Below are positions 23,535-31,709 of a stretch of 32,272 bases of DNA, piece by piece (positions within the stretch are counted from its first letter, which is position 1; every line of letters begins with the position of its first letter). This DNA is from Methanobrevibacter sp. (GTDB lineage Archaea; Methanobacteriota; Methanobacteria; Methanobacteriales; Methanobacteriaceae): the NCBI RefSeq assembly GCF_017431965.1, contig NZ_JAFRKB010000046.1:1-32272 (forward strand). Reading direction: 5' to 3'. The notes beneath the pieces were generated by a model. The model was not told the DNA's origin. It worked only from the letters and a program-made list of their open reading frames with translations, and did no database searches. A program made the translations under genes and the position numbers.

Positions 23535-24944
23535 ATGTTTTTACAAAATATTTCTAAATTTATTTCAAACTATCGCTATGAACAGGCAACTGTAGAATCA
23601 ATCTCTACTGTAAAAGCAGCTTTTCTAGACTTTTTTGGAGTGACTTATAGGGGGTCTGGCGAAGAGGCTTCAAAAATAGCTTTCAACACTGTTGAAGAAA
23701 TATTTTCAGGAAATCTAAAATTAAATTTAAGTGCATCTATTATCGGTACAAAAGAAAAAACAGACATGTTAAGCGCTGCTTTTTTAAATGGTGTTGCAGC
23801 ACATATATTGGAGTTGGATGATGGTCACAGAGGGGCTCAAATCCATTTGGGAGCAATTATTTTTCCAACAGCTTTAGCAATTAGTGAAAGTCATGACTTG
23901 AGCGGAAAAGAATTCTTGGAAGCCGTTATTGTTGGTTATGAAGTGGGAATATTATTGGGAAAAATTGTAAATCCGGACCATAGGAATAAAGGATTCCATA
24001 CAACTGGCACTATCGGTACTTTTATTGCTGGTGCTGTTGCTTCTAAATTATTGAAACTCGATGAAAATCAAACTTTGAATGCATTGGGTTTATGTGGAAC
24101 TCAGGCTGCAGGCCTTTTAGAATCAGACCATGGAGGGTCTATGGGCAAGGCGTTACATGCGGGAAAAGCAGCATATAATGGTGTGTTATCTGCATTGCTT
24201 GCTCGAAATGGTTTCACAGGTAGCAGTACAATCTTTGATGGCGATGAAGGTTTTTTAAAAGCAATGGTATTTGATAATACGGACTATGATTCTGAGAATT
24301 TTTCATTTGAAAGTGTTATAAAAGACGTTGGCAAAGTCAGAGTAAGAGATATTTACTTTAAAAAATATCCATTCTGCAGACACCTGCACTCATCAATAGA
24401 CACGGCATTAAAGCTTAAAGCCAGCATAGGTGATGAATATGACCATATTGAAAACTTGGCTGTTAAAACATATAAAATAGCTGCAGAGCATAATAACTTC
24501 AATCCAAAGAATCTTGAAGAGCTTAAACAAAGCCTGCCATATGCTGTAGCCATATCATTGGTAGTTGGTGAAGTAAGTGTTGATGAAATAAATCAGTTAA
24601 TAGAATACGGGCTTTTGGATAACTATTCTTCAGTGGATGTTGTAAATAGCATTAAACGTTTAGCAAATAAAATGTTGCTTCTTTCCGATGATAAGTTAGA
24701 TGAATTGTATCCTGATAAACGGCCGTCAAATGTTATAATTAAATTAGACAAGCAATTTAGAAATGGCGTTTTCCAAAACATAACCCTGCTTCCAAAAGGT
24801 GATTTTGAAAATCCATTCCAATTAAGAGAGTTAATAGATAAATTTAAAGGTTTGAATCCAAATTATAACGTTAAAAATTTAACGGTTATTGATACTTTAG
24901 AAGAATATTCGATGAAATATGTGGTTGACAAATTAAACGAGTAG
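23535..24944 (+). CDS. MmgE/PrpD family dehydratase/isomerase-type enzyme
   Basis: 469 residues covering both MmgE/PrpD domains. Signatures: 'VAAHILELDDGHRGAQIHLGAIIFPTALAI', 'GFHTTGTIGTFIAGAVASKLLKLDENQTLNALGLCGTQAAGL', 'GKALHAGKAAYNGVLSALLARNGFTG' and 'KKYPFCRHLHSSIDTAL'. Known members are 2-methylcitrate dehydratase, cis-aconitate decarboxylase and iminodisuccinate epimerase, all acting on C4-C7 di- or tricarboxylic acids. Which one applies cannot be told here. No prpB, prpC or 2-methylisocitrate lyase lies nearby, so the standard methylcitrate cycle is unlikely. AGGTG is 5 nt before the ATG. The next gene starts 5 nt after the stop. Confidence 0.85.
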   Translation: MFLQNISKFISNYRYEQATVESISTVKAAFLDFFGVTYRGSGEEASKIAFNTVEEIFSGNLKLNLSASIIGTKEKTDMLSAAFLNGVAAHILELDDGHRGAQIHLGAIIFPTALAISESHDLSGKEFLEAVIVGYEVGILLGKIVNPDHRNKGFHTTGTIGTFIAGAVASKLLKLDENQTLNALGLCGTQAAGLLESDHGGSMGKALHAGKAAYNGVLSALLARNGFTGSSTIFDGDEGFLKAMVFDNTDYDSENFSFESVIKDVGKVRVRDIYFKKYPFCRHLHSSIDTALKLKASIGDEYDHIENLAVKTYKIAAEHNNFNPKNLEELKQSLPYAVAISLVVGEVSVDEINQLIEYGLLDNYSSVDVVNSIKRLANKMLLLSDDKLDELYPDKRPSNVIIKLDKQFRNGVFQNITLLPKGDFENPFQLRELIDKFKGLNPNYNVKNLTVIDTLEEYSMKYVVDKLNE

Positions 24945-24949
24945 ATAAT

Positions 24950-25852
24950 ATGGATAATACAAAAGAATTTCTTGAAAAAATAGGCATTTATGAAACTTCG
25001 AAAGATTTCAAATCAGATAAGAGATTCAAAGACGGCGGCCAATATCGTTTTGAAGTTCCAGGAATCCAATCCCCAAAAACAATGAATGCTCTTCTTGAAG
25101 AATCACTTAAAAATAATATTTTCATTCATAGGGTTACTCAAACTAAAGGAATAATGATGTTGACTGATGAAGAAATTAAAGAAATGGTTAATTTGGCCAT
25201 TAACTATGGTTGTGAACTGTTTTTGGCAGTCGGTCCAAGAGCAACTTATGATACATCAGCAACTGTCCATACTAAAGAAGGAAGCAGAATAGGTTATAGA
25301 TTAAGGGGATATGACAATCTAGTTTATGCAATCGAGGATGTTAAAAGGGCTTGTAGATTGGGTGTCCGTGGGATATTGTTATACGATGAAGGTTTGCTTT
25401 GGACATTAAATGAAATGAGAAAAGCAGGTGAACTGCCTTCAAGTGTCCATTTTAAGTTATCTGCTCATGCAGGCCATTCCAACCCAGCAGCTGCGAAATT
25501 ACTTGAATCGATTGGTCTTGATTCATTAAATCCTGTCCGTGATTTACAGATTCCTATGATTGCGGCTATTAGAAACGCCATCGATATATCAATAGATTTG
25601 CATACTGAAAATCCAAAGTCTACAGGCGGTTTCATAAGACATTACGAGGTTCCAGATTTTATTAAAGTGGCAGCACCGGTTTATCTAAAAACCGGAGGGT
25701 CTGTTGCGGCCAATCACAATTGGGATACGACTGAAAAAGAGGCAATTGCTCGTATAAAACAAGTAAAATTGGTCAAAAGGGTCATTGATAATTATTGCAA
25801 TGATGCAATTCCTTCCCCAAATGATTCCAGTTATTTATCAGTTCCTGAGTGA
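24950..25852 (+). CDS. TIM-barrel protein, possibly peptidase-U32-like
   Basis: 300 residues. Strand-helix repeats suggest an (alpha/beta)8 barrel: 'GCELFLAVGPRATYD', 'DVKRACRLGVRGILLYDEGLLWTLNEM', 'SVHFKLSAHAGHSNPAAAKLLESIGLDSLNP', 'IDISIDLHTENPKSTGG' and 'DFIKVAAPVYLKTGGSV'. The 'G..G.L.YD.G.L' and late 'N......L..IGLDSLNPVRDL' patterns recall the U32 peptidase/collagenase-like superfamily, but I see no firm catalytic signature. It might be a lyase or mutase-type barrel. Its place between MmgE/PrpD and the fumarase-like gene, with gaps of 5 and 4 nt, argues for an enzyme in the same pathway rather than a protease. Confidence 0.65.
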   Translation: MDNTKEFLEKIGIYETSKDFKSDKRFKDGGQYRFEVPGIQSPKTMNALLEESLKNNIFIHRVTQTKGIMMLTDEEIKEMVNLAINYGCELFLAVGPRATYDTSATVHTKEGSRIGYRLRGYDNLVYAIEDVKRACRLGVRGILLYDEGLLWTLNEMRKAGELPSSVHFKLSAHAGHSNPAAAKLLESIGLDSLNPVRDLQIPMIAAIRNAIDISIDLHTENPKSTGGFIRHYEVPDFIKVAAPVYLKTGGSVAANHNWDTTEKEAIARIKQVKLVKRVIDNYCNDAIPSPNDSSYLSVPE

Positions 25853-25856
25853 TTTT

Positions 25857-26729
25857 ATGGATATTATAAATGATATTTCCGATTCGATAATTGATGCTTC
25901 AACCAGGTTATCTGATGATAAATTAAAAGCTTTAAAAAAAGCTATTGAAATTGAAACAAATGATAATGCTTCCTGGTGTTTATCACAGATTTTAGAAAAC
26001 TATGGGGTGGCACAGAATACCAAATTTCCATTATGCGATGACACAGGTATTCCTCATGTTATTATTGAGTTGGGCAGTGAAAGAGAAATTACTGGCGAGC
26101 TTTTAGACAATATCCATGAAGGAATAGCTTTAGGTTTAAATAATCTTCCAGCACGGCCTATGGCTGTGAGAGGTGGTGAAATAGAACGGATTGAACAGTC
26201 TGAGGGTTTATATGAAAAACCGGGAATGCTTAAGCCTGCTTCAATTTTAATTGATTCAATTCATGATGAATCAACATATAAAAGAGATATTTCACCAGAT
26301 ACGTTAAATATTCATTTTTTACTTGAAGGTGGCGGTCCTGAGATAAGGGCTAAAACTTTTAGAGTTTATCATAAACGTTCATTTTCAAATGTTGTTGATA
26401 CAGCAGTAGATTGGTTGGCGGATTCTTTAAAAATGTTGGGTTGCACTCCTTCCATTCCATCAATAGGCATTGGAAGAACACATTTTGAAGCGACTTCCCT
26501 TTTGCTGAAATCAATTGCTTATGGTAGTCTTGATTGCCAAAATGATATTGAAAAGTATGTAACATCTAAGTTAAATGAAACAGGAATCGGTCCATTGGGT
26601 TTTGGTGGAAAAACCACTGTTTTAGGGTCTTATGTTAATATTGGAAATCAAAGAGCAAGTGGTGTTAGAATAGTTTCTGTTAGGCCCTCTTGTTTTGTTG
26701 AACCGAGAGTAGCTCATTTAAAATTGTAA
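25857..26729 (+). CDS. Class I fumarase/tartrate dehydratase alpha-subunit-like protein
   Basis: 290 residues from ATG 25857; the longer frame from 25785 only overlaps the previous gene. Three Cys fit the [4Fe-4S] ligands of class I hydro-lyases: Cys60 ('FPLCDDTGIPHV'), Cys196 ('MLGCTPSIPSIGIG') and Cys279 ('RPSCFVEPR'). 'GIGPLGFGGKTTVLG' near 250 is a family hallmark. The family hydrates or dehydrates fumarate, mesaconate or tartrate with a beta subunit. No beta-subunit gene is in the window. The usual 'IGVGIGGT' reads 'IGIGRTHF' here, hinting at another substrate. Tightly packed between its neighbours. Confidence 0.8.
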   Translation: MDIINDISDSIIDASTRLSDDKLKALKKAIEIETNDNASWCLSQILENYGVAQNTKFPLCDDTGIPHVIIELGSEREITGELLDNIHEGIALGLNNLPARPMAVRGGEIERIEQSEGLYEKPGMLKPASILIDSIHDESTYKRDISPDTLNIHFLLEGGGPEIRAKTFRVYHKRSFSNVVDTAVDWLADSLKMLGCTPSIPSIGIGRTHFEATSLLLKSIAYGSLDCQNDIEKYVTSKLNETGIGPLGFGGKTTVLGSYVNIGNQRASGVRIVSVRPSCFVEPRVAHLKL

Positions 26730-26763
26730 AATTTATATAGTTTAATTTAAAGAAGGGAAAATC

Positions 26764-27561
26764 ATGCAAGAAAATAATTTTAGGGTAAATCCTCACTCAT
26801 TAAAAACATCAATATCCCGAGTTGAAACTGATAAAATAGTCACTCGAGGTTACAACCAAAGGGATTTGATTGAAAAAATCAGATATAGTGATATGATTTA
26901 TTTATTGTTGAAAGGAAGATTGCCATCACCTATTGAAGGGAAGGTATTCAATCATGTTCTGGTTTCATTTTGTGATCATGGAGTAACTCCTCCAAGCACA
27001 CAGACTGCGCGGTTGGTGGCTTCCTCAGGGTCTCCTATCAATTCGGCAGTGGCCGGAGCATTATTGTCATTTGGAAATAAACATGCGGGAGCTATTGAAA
27101 AGGCAATGGATTTATATCAATCCAGGATAAATTCACTTCATATGATTGATGATTCCAATATTGATAACAAACAAATCGCAAGATTGGCTATTGACTTGTA
27201 TAATGAATATGTACTGGGTGATAAAAAAATACCCGGTTTTGGCCATAGGTATCATAATGTTGATCCGAGGGCAAGCAAATTGATGGAGTTAGTCATAAAA
27301 GAAGGTTTTGTAGGTCCGCACATTAAATTAGCTTTGGCTCTTGAGGATTTGGCATATCAAAAGAAAGGAATCAGGTTAAATGTTGATGGTGCAAATGCAG
27401 CTATTTTATCTGATTTGGGTTTTGACCCTGAATTGGGGTTAGGCGTTTTTATAATTGGAAGAGTTCCTGGAATTATTGCACATATCCATGAAGAGAAAAT
27501 GGATGAAGAGGAATTTAGAAGATTTTGCGATTTGGATGATATAGAATATTATGGAAGGTGA
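26764..27561 (+). CDS. Short citrate synthase-like protein (citryl-CoA lyase type)
   Basis: 265 residues, about two thirds of a normal citrate synthase, with the N-terminal helical part shortened. All three catalytic residues are kept: His107 ('GNKHAGAIEKAM'), His161 ('IPGFGHRYHNVDPRA') and Asp208 ('RLNVDGANAAIL'). Proteins of this size are usually named citryl-CoA lyase, which splits citryl-CoA into acetyl-CoA and oxaloacetate. Making or splitting a related acyl-CoA adduct is equally possible. No CoA-ligase for citrate is in the window. It follows the fumarase-like gene by 34 nt and precedes a nitroreductase by 4 nt. Confidence 0.82.
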   Translation: MQENNFRVNPHSLKTSISRVETDKIVTRGYNQRDLIEKIRYSDMIYLLLKGRLPSPIEGKVFNHVLVSFCDHGVTPPSTQTARLVASSGSPINSAVAGALLSFGNKHAGAIEKAMDLYQSRINSLHMIDDSNIDNKQIARLAIDLYNEYVLGDKKIPGFGHRYHNVDPRASKLMELVIKEGFVGPHIKLALALEDLAYQKKGIRLNVDGANAAILSDLGFDPELGLGVFIIGRVPGIIAHIHEEKMDEEEFRRFCDLDDIEYYGR

Positions 27562-27565
27562 TGTC

Positions 27566-28075
27566 ATGGAGTTTATTGATGTAATTAATGAAAGATACAG
27601 TGTTAGAGGATATCTAGATAAAGAAGTTGAAGCAGAAAAGATTGAATATGTCCTAAAAGCAGCAACAATTGCACCAACTGGCGTCAATTACCAACCTTTC
27701 AAAGTTTATGTAATTGATACTAAGAAATATAAGGATGAGTTGTCTGAGATTTACGGTGCAAATTGGTTTACTGAAGCACCTTATGTATTATGTGTAGTCG
27801 CTTTAAGAGATAAGGCATGGACCAGGCCGTGGGATGGGAAAAATATTGCTGATATTGATGCAACTATTGTAATGGATCATATGATTCTTGCGGCGACTGA
27901 TGTGGGATTGGGGACTTGCTTTATTGGCGCATTTAAGAAAAACAAGACTCACCAATTTTTACAATTGGAGGAAAATGAGGAACCTGTCCTTTTCACTCCT
28001 TTGGGCTATGGTAATGCGGAACCGAGGGACACTCCGAGAAAACAATTGGATGAATTTGTAGTGTATATAGATTGA
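27566..28075 (+). CDS. Nitroreductase family FMN oxidoreductase
   Basis: 169 residues. N-terminal 'FIDVINERYSVRGYLDKEVEAEKIEYVLKAATIAPTGVNYQPFKVYVI' supplies the FMN-contact Arg-Tyr-Ser-Val-Arg and the 'APTGVNYQP' loop. 'MDHMILAATDVGLGTCFIGAF' and 'PLGYGNAEP' complete the fold. Members reduce flavin-accessible substrates (nitro groups, quinones, enoates). The true substrate here is unknown. I chose ATG 27566 over ATG 27551, because GGAAGGTGAT lies directly before 27566 and the protein then starts 'MEFIDVINERYS'. End of the tight gene run from 23535, with a small membrane protein 1 nt later. Confidence 0.87.
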   Translation: MEFIDVINERYSVRGYLDKEVEAEKIEYVLKAATIAPTGVNYQPFKVYVIDTKKYKDELSEIYGANWFTEAPYVLCVVALRDKAWTRPWDGKNIADIDATIVMDHMILAATDVGLGTCFIGAFKKNKTHQFLQLEENEEPVLFTPLGYGNAEPRDTPRKQLDEFVVYID

Positions 28076-28076
28076 A

Positions 28077-28415
28077 ATGAAATTGTTTATTTTAAATGCT
28101 GATAATTCTAATGAATTGACAAAAATTGCCGAAGAATTATCTCAAAAGAAATTTAAAGTAATTGATGAAGATGAAAACTTCATATTGATGAGAAAAAGGA
28201 GATATGGCAATATCTTAATTCAGGTCATCTGTTTACTGTTGGCACTGGCTGTTTCGGGGATATTTTTATTTATAAATGTGGGATATTTTACATATTCATA
28301 CCTGTGGGCATCTCCACATGTGTTAATCACCACGGAAAAAGTTGGAGAAAATGGCGAAAAACTTGAATTTGATAGTATGGATGAAGTCTTAAAAAAAGCA
28401 AATGCTATTTTATGA
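28077..28415 (+). CDS. Small membrane protein, 112 aa, unknown
   Basis: Not recognised. A soluble N-terminal ~42 residues ('NELTKIAEELSQKKFKVIDEDENFILMRKRR', a helix-strand unit), one or two hydrophobic helices (~44-75), and a charged C-terminal tail. It starts 1 nt after the nitroreductase stop, so it is coupled to it. Its 3' end overlaps the convergent gene by 11 nt. No signal peptide. The positive 'RKRRYG' before the helix predicts a cytoplasmic N-terminus. Confidence 0.65.
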   Translation: MKLFILNADNSNELTKIAEELSQKKFKVIDEDENFILMRKRRYGNILIQVICLLLALAVSGIFLFINVGYFTYSYLWASPHVLITTEKVGENGEKLEFDSMDEVLKKANAIL

Positions 28416-28734
28416 GTTCATCTACACTGTATTCTTCTATTTTTCTAATCAGCAATGGATTTTTAGCATTAACATATTCTGATTCTTCGCCTATTTTTGC
28501 ATCAATAAACACTTTATCCGCTTGGGGTTCGGTAAATAATGAGATGATATCCTCTATAAAATTGTCGTAGTCTTTTTGAATTTCTTCACTACTAAAACCC
28601 AAACGTGGAAGTTCCTCAGTCCAAATATCCTCGCCAGGTGAGAACTTTTTGTCAATTAGTTTTTCATTTTTAATTTCACCATCTAACGTCAAAGAAAAAT
28701 CTTTGTTTAGTATTATCCATACTGCCCTATCCAT
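28405..28734 (-). CDS. Small acidic protein, 109 aa, unknown
   Basis: Not recognised. Soluble, acidic, no Cys. It begins 'MDRAVWIILNKDFSLTLDGEI' and contains 'YDNFIEDIISLFTEPQADKVFIDAKIG', mixed beta and helix. It is the only minus-strand gene in this stretch, and its end overlaps the plus-strand small membrane protein by 11 nt. No strong SD is seen before ATG 28734, and AT-rich DNA just upstream (28740-28770) can supply a promoter for it and for the divergent membrane gene. Confidence 0.6.
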   Translation of the reverse strand: MDRAVWIILNKDFSLTLDGEIKNEKLIDKKFSPGEDIWTEELPRLGFSSEEIQKDYDNFIEDIISLFTEPQADKVFIDAKIGEESEYVNAKNPLLIRKIEEYSVDELIK

Positions 28735-28798
28735 GTATAGACATTTAATTATAAAATGATATAAATATTATGAAGATATAATTAAATTTAGTGTTATT

Positions 28799-29149
28799 AT
28801 GTCAAATGTTAAAATGTTTAAATTACTTGGTGTATTTCTGGCTTTAATGTTGATAGTATTGGCAATAGCTCCTATTTTAAGGCATCAGCCATTAACAAAT
28901 GATGTAATTGCTACTGCAATTATCTTGATATTGATTGCTGTTGCATATTTTATTATAATGTTTAAACCACCATGGACCAAAGCGGTTTTCTTTTTTGAAG
29001 GGATAGTTATTGGTGTTAGTGGGTATATGTTACTTGCATTTCCGTACAATATAGAACTTCTTATTGTTGGTTTAATCATTATTTGTATAGCAATTCTTGC
29101 TTATTTACAAAAATTACCGCCAAGTATGCTGAAATGGTTCTATAGATAA
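28799..29149 (+). CDS. Small integral membrane protein, 116 aa, four helices
   Basis: Nearly all hydrophobic: helices at about 7-27, 36-55, 61-81 and 85-103, then a short basic tail ('LQKLPPSMLKWFYR'). No family recognised. Short polar loops and lack of charged residues inside the membrane argue against a solo transporter. TATAAATATT (28758-28767) lies upstream, with only a weak GTG-like SD. It sits alone before the ATP synthase operon and is separated from it by T-rich DNA. Confidence 0.65.
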   Translation: MSNVKMFKLLGVFLALMLIVLAIAPILRHQPLTNDVIATAIILILIAVAYFIIMFKPPWTKAVFFFEGIVIGVSGYMLLAFPYNIELLIVGLIIICIAILAYLQKLPPSMLKWFYR

Positions 29150-29269
29150 ATTATTTATCTTTTATTCTTTTTTTTCTATTATTTTTTTATCTAATTATTA
29201 TATTTTGAATACTTTTTTTTAATCTAATTTAAATTTTAACAATTTTTACAAATATTAAATAGTAAAAGA

Positions 29270-29279
29270 TATATATATT
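29270..29279 (+). promoter_or_regulatory. TATA box of the ATP synthase operon
   Basis: TATATATATT, followed about 25 nt later by the expected start near 29299 and GGTGAT (29304-29309) before ATG 29315. This gives a short ~16-nt leader for the H-I-K-E operon. Confidence 0.6.
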
Positions 29280-29314
29280 GCACAATAAAAATAAATACAC
29301 CATGGTGATTTATT

Positions 29315-29629
29315 ATGGCAGAGATATCAGGCGCAATCGAAATGATAAAAAAAGCTGAATCTGATGCTGAACAACTTATTATTGATTCAGAGTCCCAATC
29401 AAAAGAGTTAATTGCTGAATCAAAAGTAAAAGCTGAGGAAATTATTTCCCAAGCTAAAGCGGCAGCTGAAGAAGAAGCGAAAAATACTATTTTTGATGCA
29501 GAAGATAAAGCTAAAGAAGAAGCGCAAGCTATAGCTAAAAAGTCCGATGAAGATGTTGCAGCTATTAAAGATGCTGCTATGGCTAATGTTGATGATGCTG
29601 CTTCTATTATTGTCAAAAATATTTTGTAG
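29315..29629 (+). CDS. ahaH: A-type ATP synthase subunit H (peripheral stalk)
   Basis: 104 residues, almost entirely a charged coiled coil rich in Ala, Glu and Lys ('ESDAEQLIIDSESQSKELIAESKVKAEEIISQAKAAAEEEAK'). This is the standard first gene of the A1A0 operon. Subunit H pairs with E to form the peripheral stalks that hold the catalytic head against rotation. The order H-I-K-E that follows confirms it. The I gene starts 11 nt after the stop. Confidence 0.92.
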   Translation: MAEISGAIEMIKKAESDAEQLIIDSESQSKELIAESKVKAEEIISQAKAAAEEEAKNTIFDAEDKAKEEAQAIAKKSDEDVAAIKDAAMANVDDAASIIVKNIL

Positions 29630-29640
29630 TGTGAGATTAT

Positions 29641-31644
29641 ATGTTCAAGACAGCTAGAATGCGTAAAATTAGAATTGTTACACTTGAAAAGTATGTAGCC
29701 CCTACAGTGGATGCGCTCCACGAATCAGGGCTTATACAAATAAGTGATATTTCTGATAGCATTCAGCAAGATCCTGAATTAGCGGAATTAGTAACCCCTG
29801 CTAAAGCTACTCCATTAACTGGTAAGCTATCTTCACTTCTAATGAAAACAAATGGTATATCTGAACTTTTAGGAAATTCTTTATCAGAAGGCCATGGGTT
29901 AAAAGATACTTTAATGTCTTTTATAAGTCCAGATTTACCTGTTCAAAAAGAAATAGAAGCTCTAGATACTGAAGCTTTCATTGTTGAAGCTGAAAATACT
30001 CTAGACCAGGTGGAGAGTAAAACACATGTAATTGAGGGTAAACTAGCCGCACTCGACGCTGAAACAAGTGAACTCAAGTCTAATAAAAGTTTGGCTAATC
30101 GCTTATCTAATTTTGACATGGATTTAGCTCTTTTAAAAGATTCAAAGTACACTTCTACTACTATTGGAAGGATTAATGCTGAATCTACTTCAGAAATCAA
30201 AAATCAATTAAGTAACTTGACTGACGAATTAGATGTATTTACAGTTCCTATGGCGGATGATGATGGTGAAATTATCGTCGTAGTGACTTTAAAAGAATTT
30301 AGTGATGATGTTTATTCAACTCTTCGTAAATTCGACTTTGAGAAAATTGAAGTAGGTAATGTTGAAGGTACTCCTCAACAAATTATTTCAAATGCTGATT
30401 CAAGATTGGTGTCCATTGAATCTGAACGTACTGCTGTTAAATCAGAATTAAGAGCAGTCGCTGAGCAATGGGATGATGAAATATTGGCGCTCAAAGAACA
30501 ATTAGAAAATGAAAAAGAAAAGAACGAAATTTTATCTTCTTTTGTTCAAACTAAAGATGCTTATGTACTTGAAGCATGGGTACCTGTAAAGGATACTGAA
30601 AAAGTTGAACAATTAGTTGAAAAAAGTTCTGACGGACATTGTGCCTTTGAAACAATTGAAGTTGAAGGTACAGATGATGAAGATGTTCCTGTTTTACAAC
30701 AAAACGGATGGTATTCCAAACCTTTCGAATACTTAGTTGATATGTACTCTCCGGTACGTTACAACGCTATGGATCCAACAATATTTGTTGCAATAACTTT
30801 CCCATTCTTCTTCGGTTTCTGTTTAACCGATGCAGTTTATGGTTTAGTTGTATCTGCAATTGGTGTTGTCTTATTAAAAGGTCTTGGAAAAGTTAAAGAA
30901 TCCATGCATTCTTTTGGTTGGATTTTAATTTGGTCAGGTCTATGGGCAGTTATCCTTGGTCTGATAACCAATGGTTTCATTGGGGACTTCCCAGAAAGAA
31001 TAGCAGGTTTCCGTTTACCAACTGTATTTGCTCCTGTAGAAGCATTTGTACACCCGGATACTATTTTAATAATAGCTATCGCTGTGGGTCTTATTTACAC
31101 TAACATAGGATTTATCTTAGGTACTATTAACAACTTAAGATATGGTAGAGTAAAAGAAGCTATTGGATCCCAAATTTGTTGGTTTGTTTTTGAAGCTGGA
31201 ATTATTTTACTCGCTTTAGGATACCTGATGCCTGCAATCGGTATGATAGGTATGATTTTAGGCGGAATCTTAATACTTGCAACTATTGGAATGTTAGTAT
31301 GGGCTAATGGAGCATATGGTGTAATGGATATTTTCGGTTACATGGGAGATGTTTTATCCTACGCTCGTCTTTTAGCATTATGTTTAGCTACTGGTGGTAT
31401 TGCAATGACTGTAAACATCCTAGCTCAAATGTTAAATAATATGGTTCCATATGCAGGAATTGTTTTAGCAATATTTGTATTCATATTTGGTCATATAGCA
31501 AACTTCGCTTTCCAAGTATTAGGTGCATTTATTAACGCTTTACGTCTTAACTATGTAGAGTTCTTCTCACAATTCTTTGAAGAAGGTAAAGGTAAATTCG
31601 AAGCTTTTAAAGCAAAAAGAACATTTACAAAAATTAAAAATTAA
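29641..31644 (+). CDS. ahaI: A-type ATP synthase subunit I (membrane stator, a-subunit homologue)
   Basis: 667 residues. A soluble N-terminal half (~1-355) has coiled-coil segments that anchor the peripheral stalks. The C-terminal half has about seven to eight membrane helices, with 'FGYMGDVLSYARLLALCLATGGIAMTVN' carrying the essential ion-channel Arg, and 'FVFIFGHIANFAFQVLGAFINALRLNYVEFFSQFFEEG', the family C-terminal signature. It forms the ion half-channels beside the K ring. The first 30 residues, 'RKIRIVTLEKYVAPTVDALHESGLIQISDI', are typical for the archaeal subunit. Confidence 0.95.
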   Translation: MFKTARMRKIRIVTLEKYVAPTVDALHESGLIQISDISDSIQQDPELAELVTPAKATPLTGKLSSLLMKTNGISELLGNSLSEGHGLKDTLMSFISPDLPVQKEIEALDTEAFIVEAENTLDQVESKTHVIEGKLAALDAETSELKSNKSLANRLSNFDMDLALLKDSKYTSTTIGRINAESTSEIKNQLSNLTDELDVFTVPMADDDGEIIVVVTLKEFSDDVYSTLRKFDFEKIEVGNVEGTPQQIISNADSRLVSIESERTAVKSELRAVAEQWDDEILALKEQLENEKEKNEILSSFVQTKDAYVLEAWVPVKDTEKVEQLVEKSSDGHCAFETIEVEGTDDEDVPVLQQNGWYSKPFEYLVDMYSPVRYNAMDPTIFVAITFPFFFGFCLTDAVYGLVVSAIGVVLLKGLGKVKESMHSFGWILIWSGLWAVILGLITNGFIGDFPERIAGFRLPTVFAPVEAFVHPDTILIIAIAVGLIYTNIGFILGTINNLRYGRVKEAIGSQICWFVFEAGIILLALGYLMPAIGMIGMILGGILILATIGMLVWANGAYGVMDIFGYMGDVLSYARLLALCLATGGIAMTVNILAQMLNNMVPYAGIVLAIFVFIFGHIANFAFQVLGAFINALRLNYVEFFSQFFEEGKGKFEAFKAKRTFTKIKN

Positions 31645-31709
31645 AAATTTTTCATTTATATCTTAAATTAAAATTATAAAATCAATTATATTTCAAAGGT
31701 GAATTAAAT

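Noticed and set aside
23535..24944. Complete methylcitrate cycle (prp operon)
   Set aside because: No 2-methylisocitrate lyase, propionyl-CoA synthetase or PrpR-type gene is nearby; only PrpD-family similarity is present.
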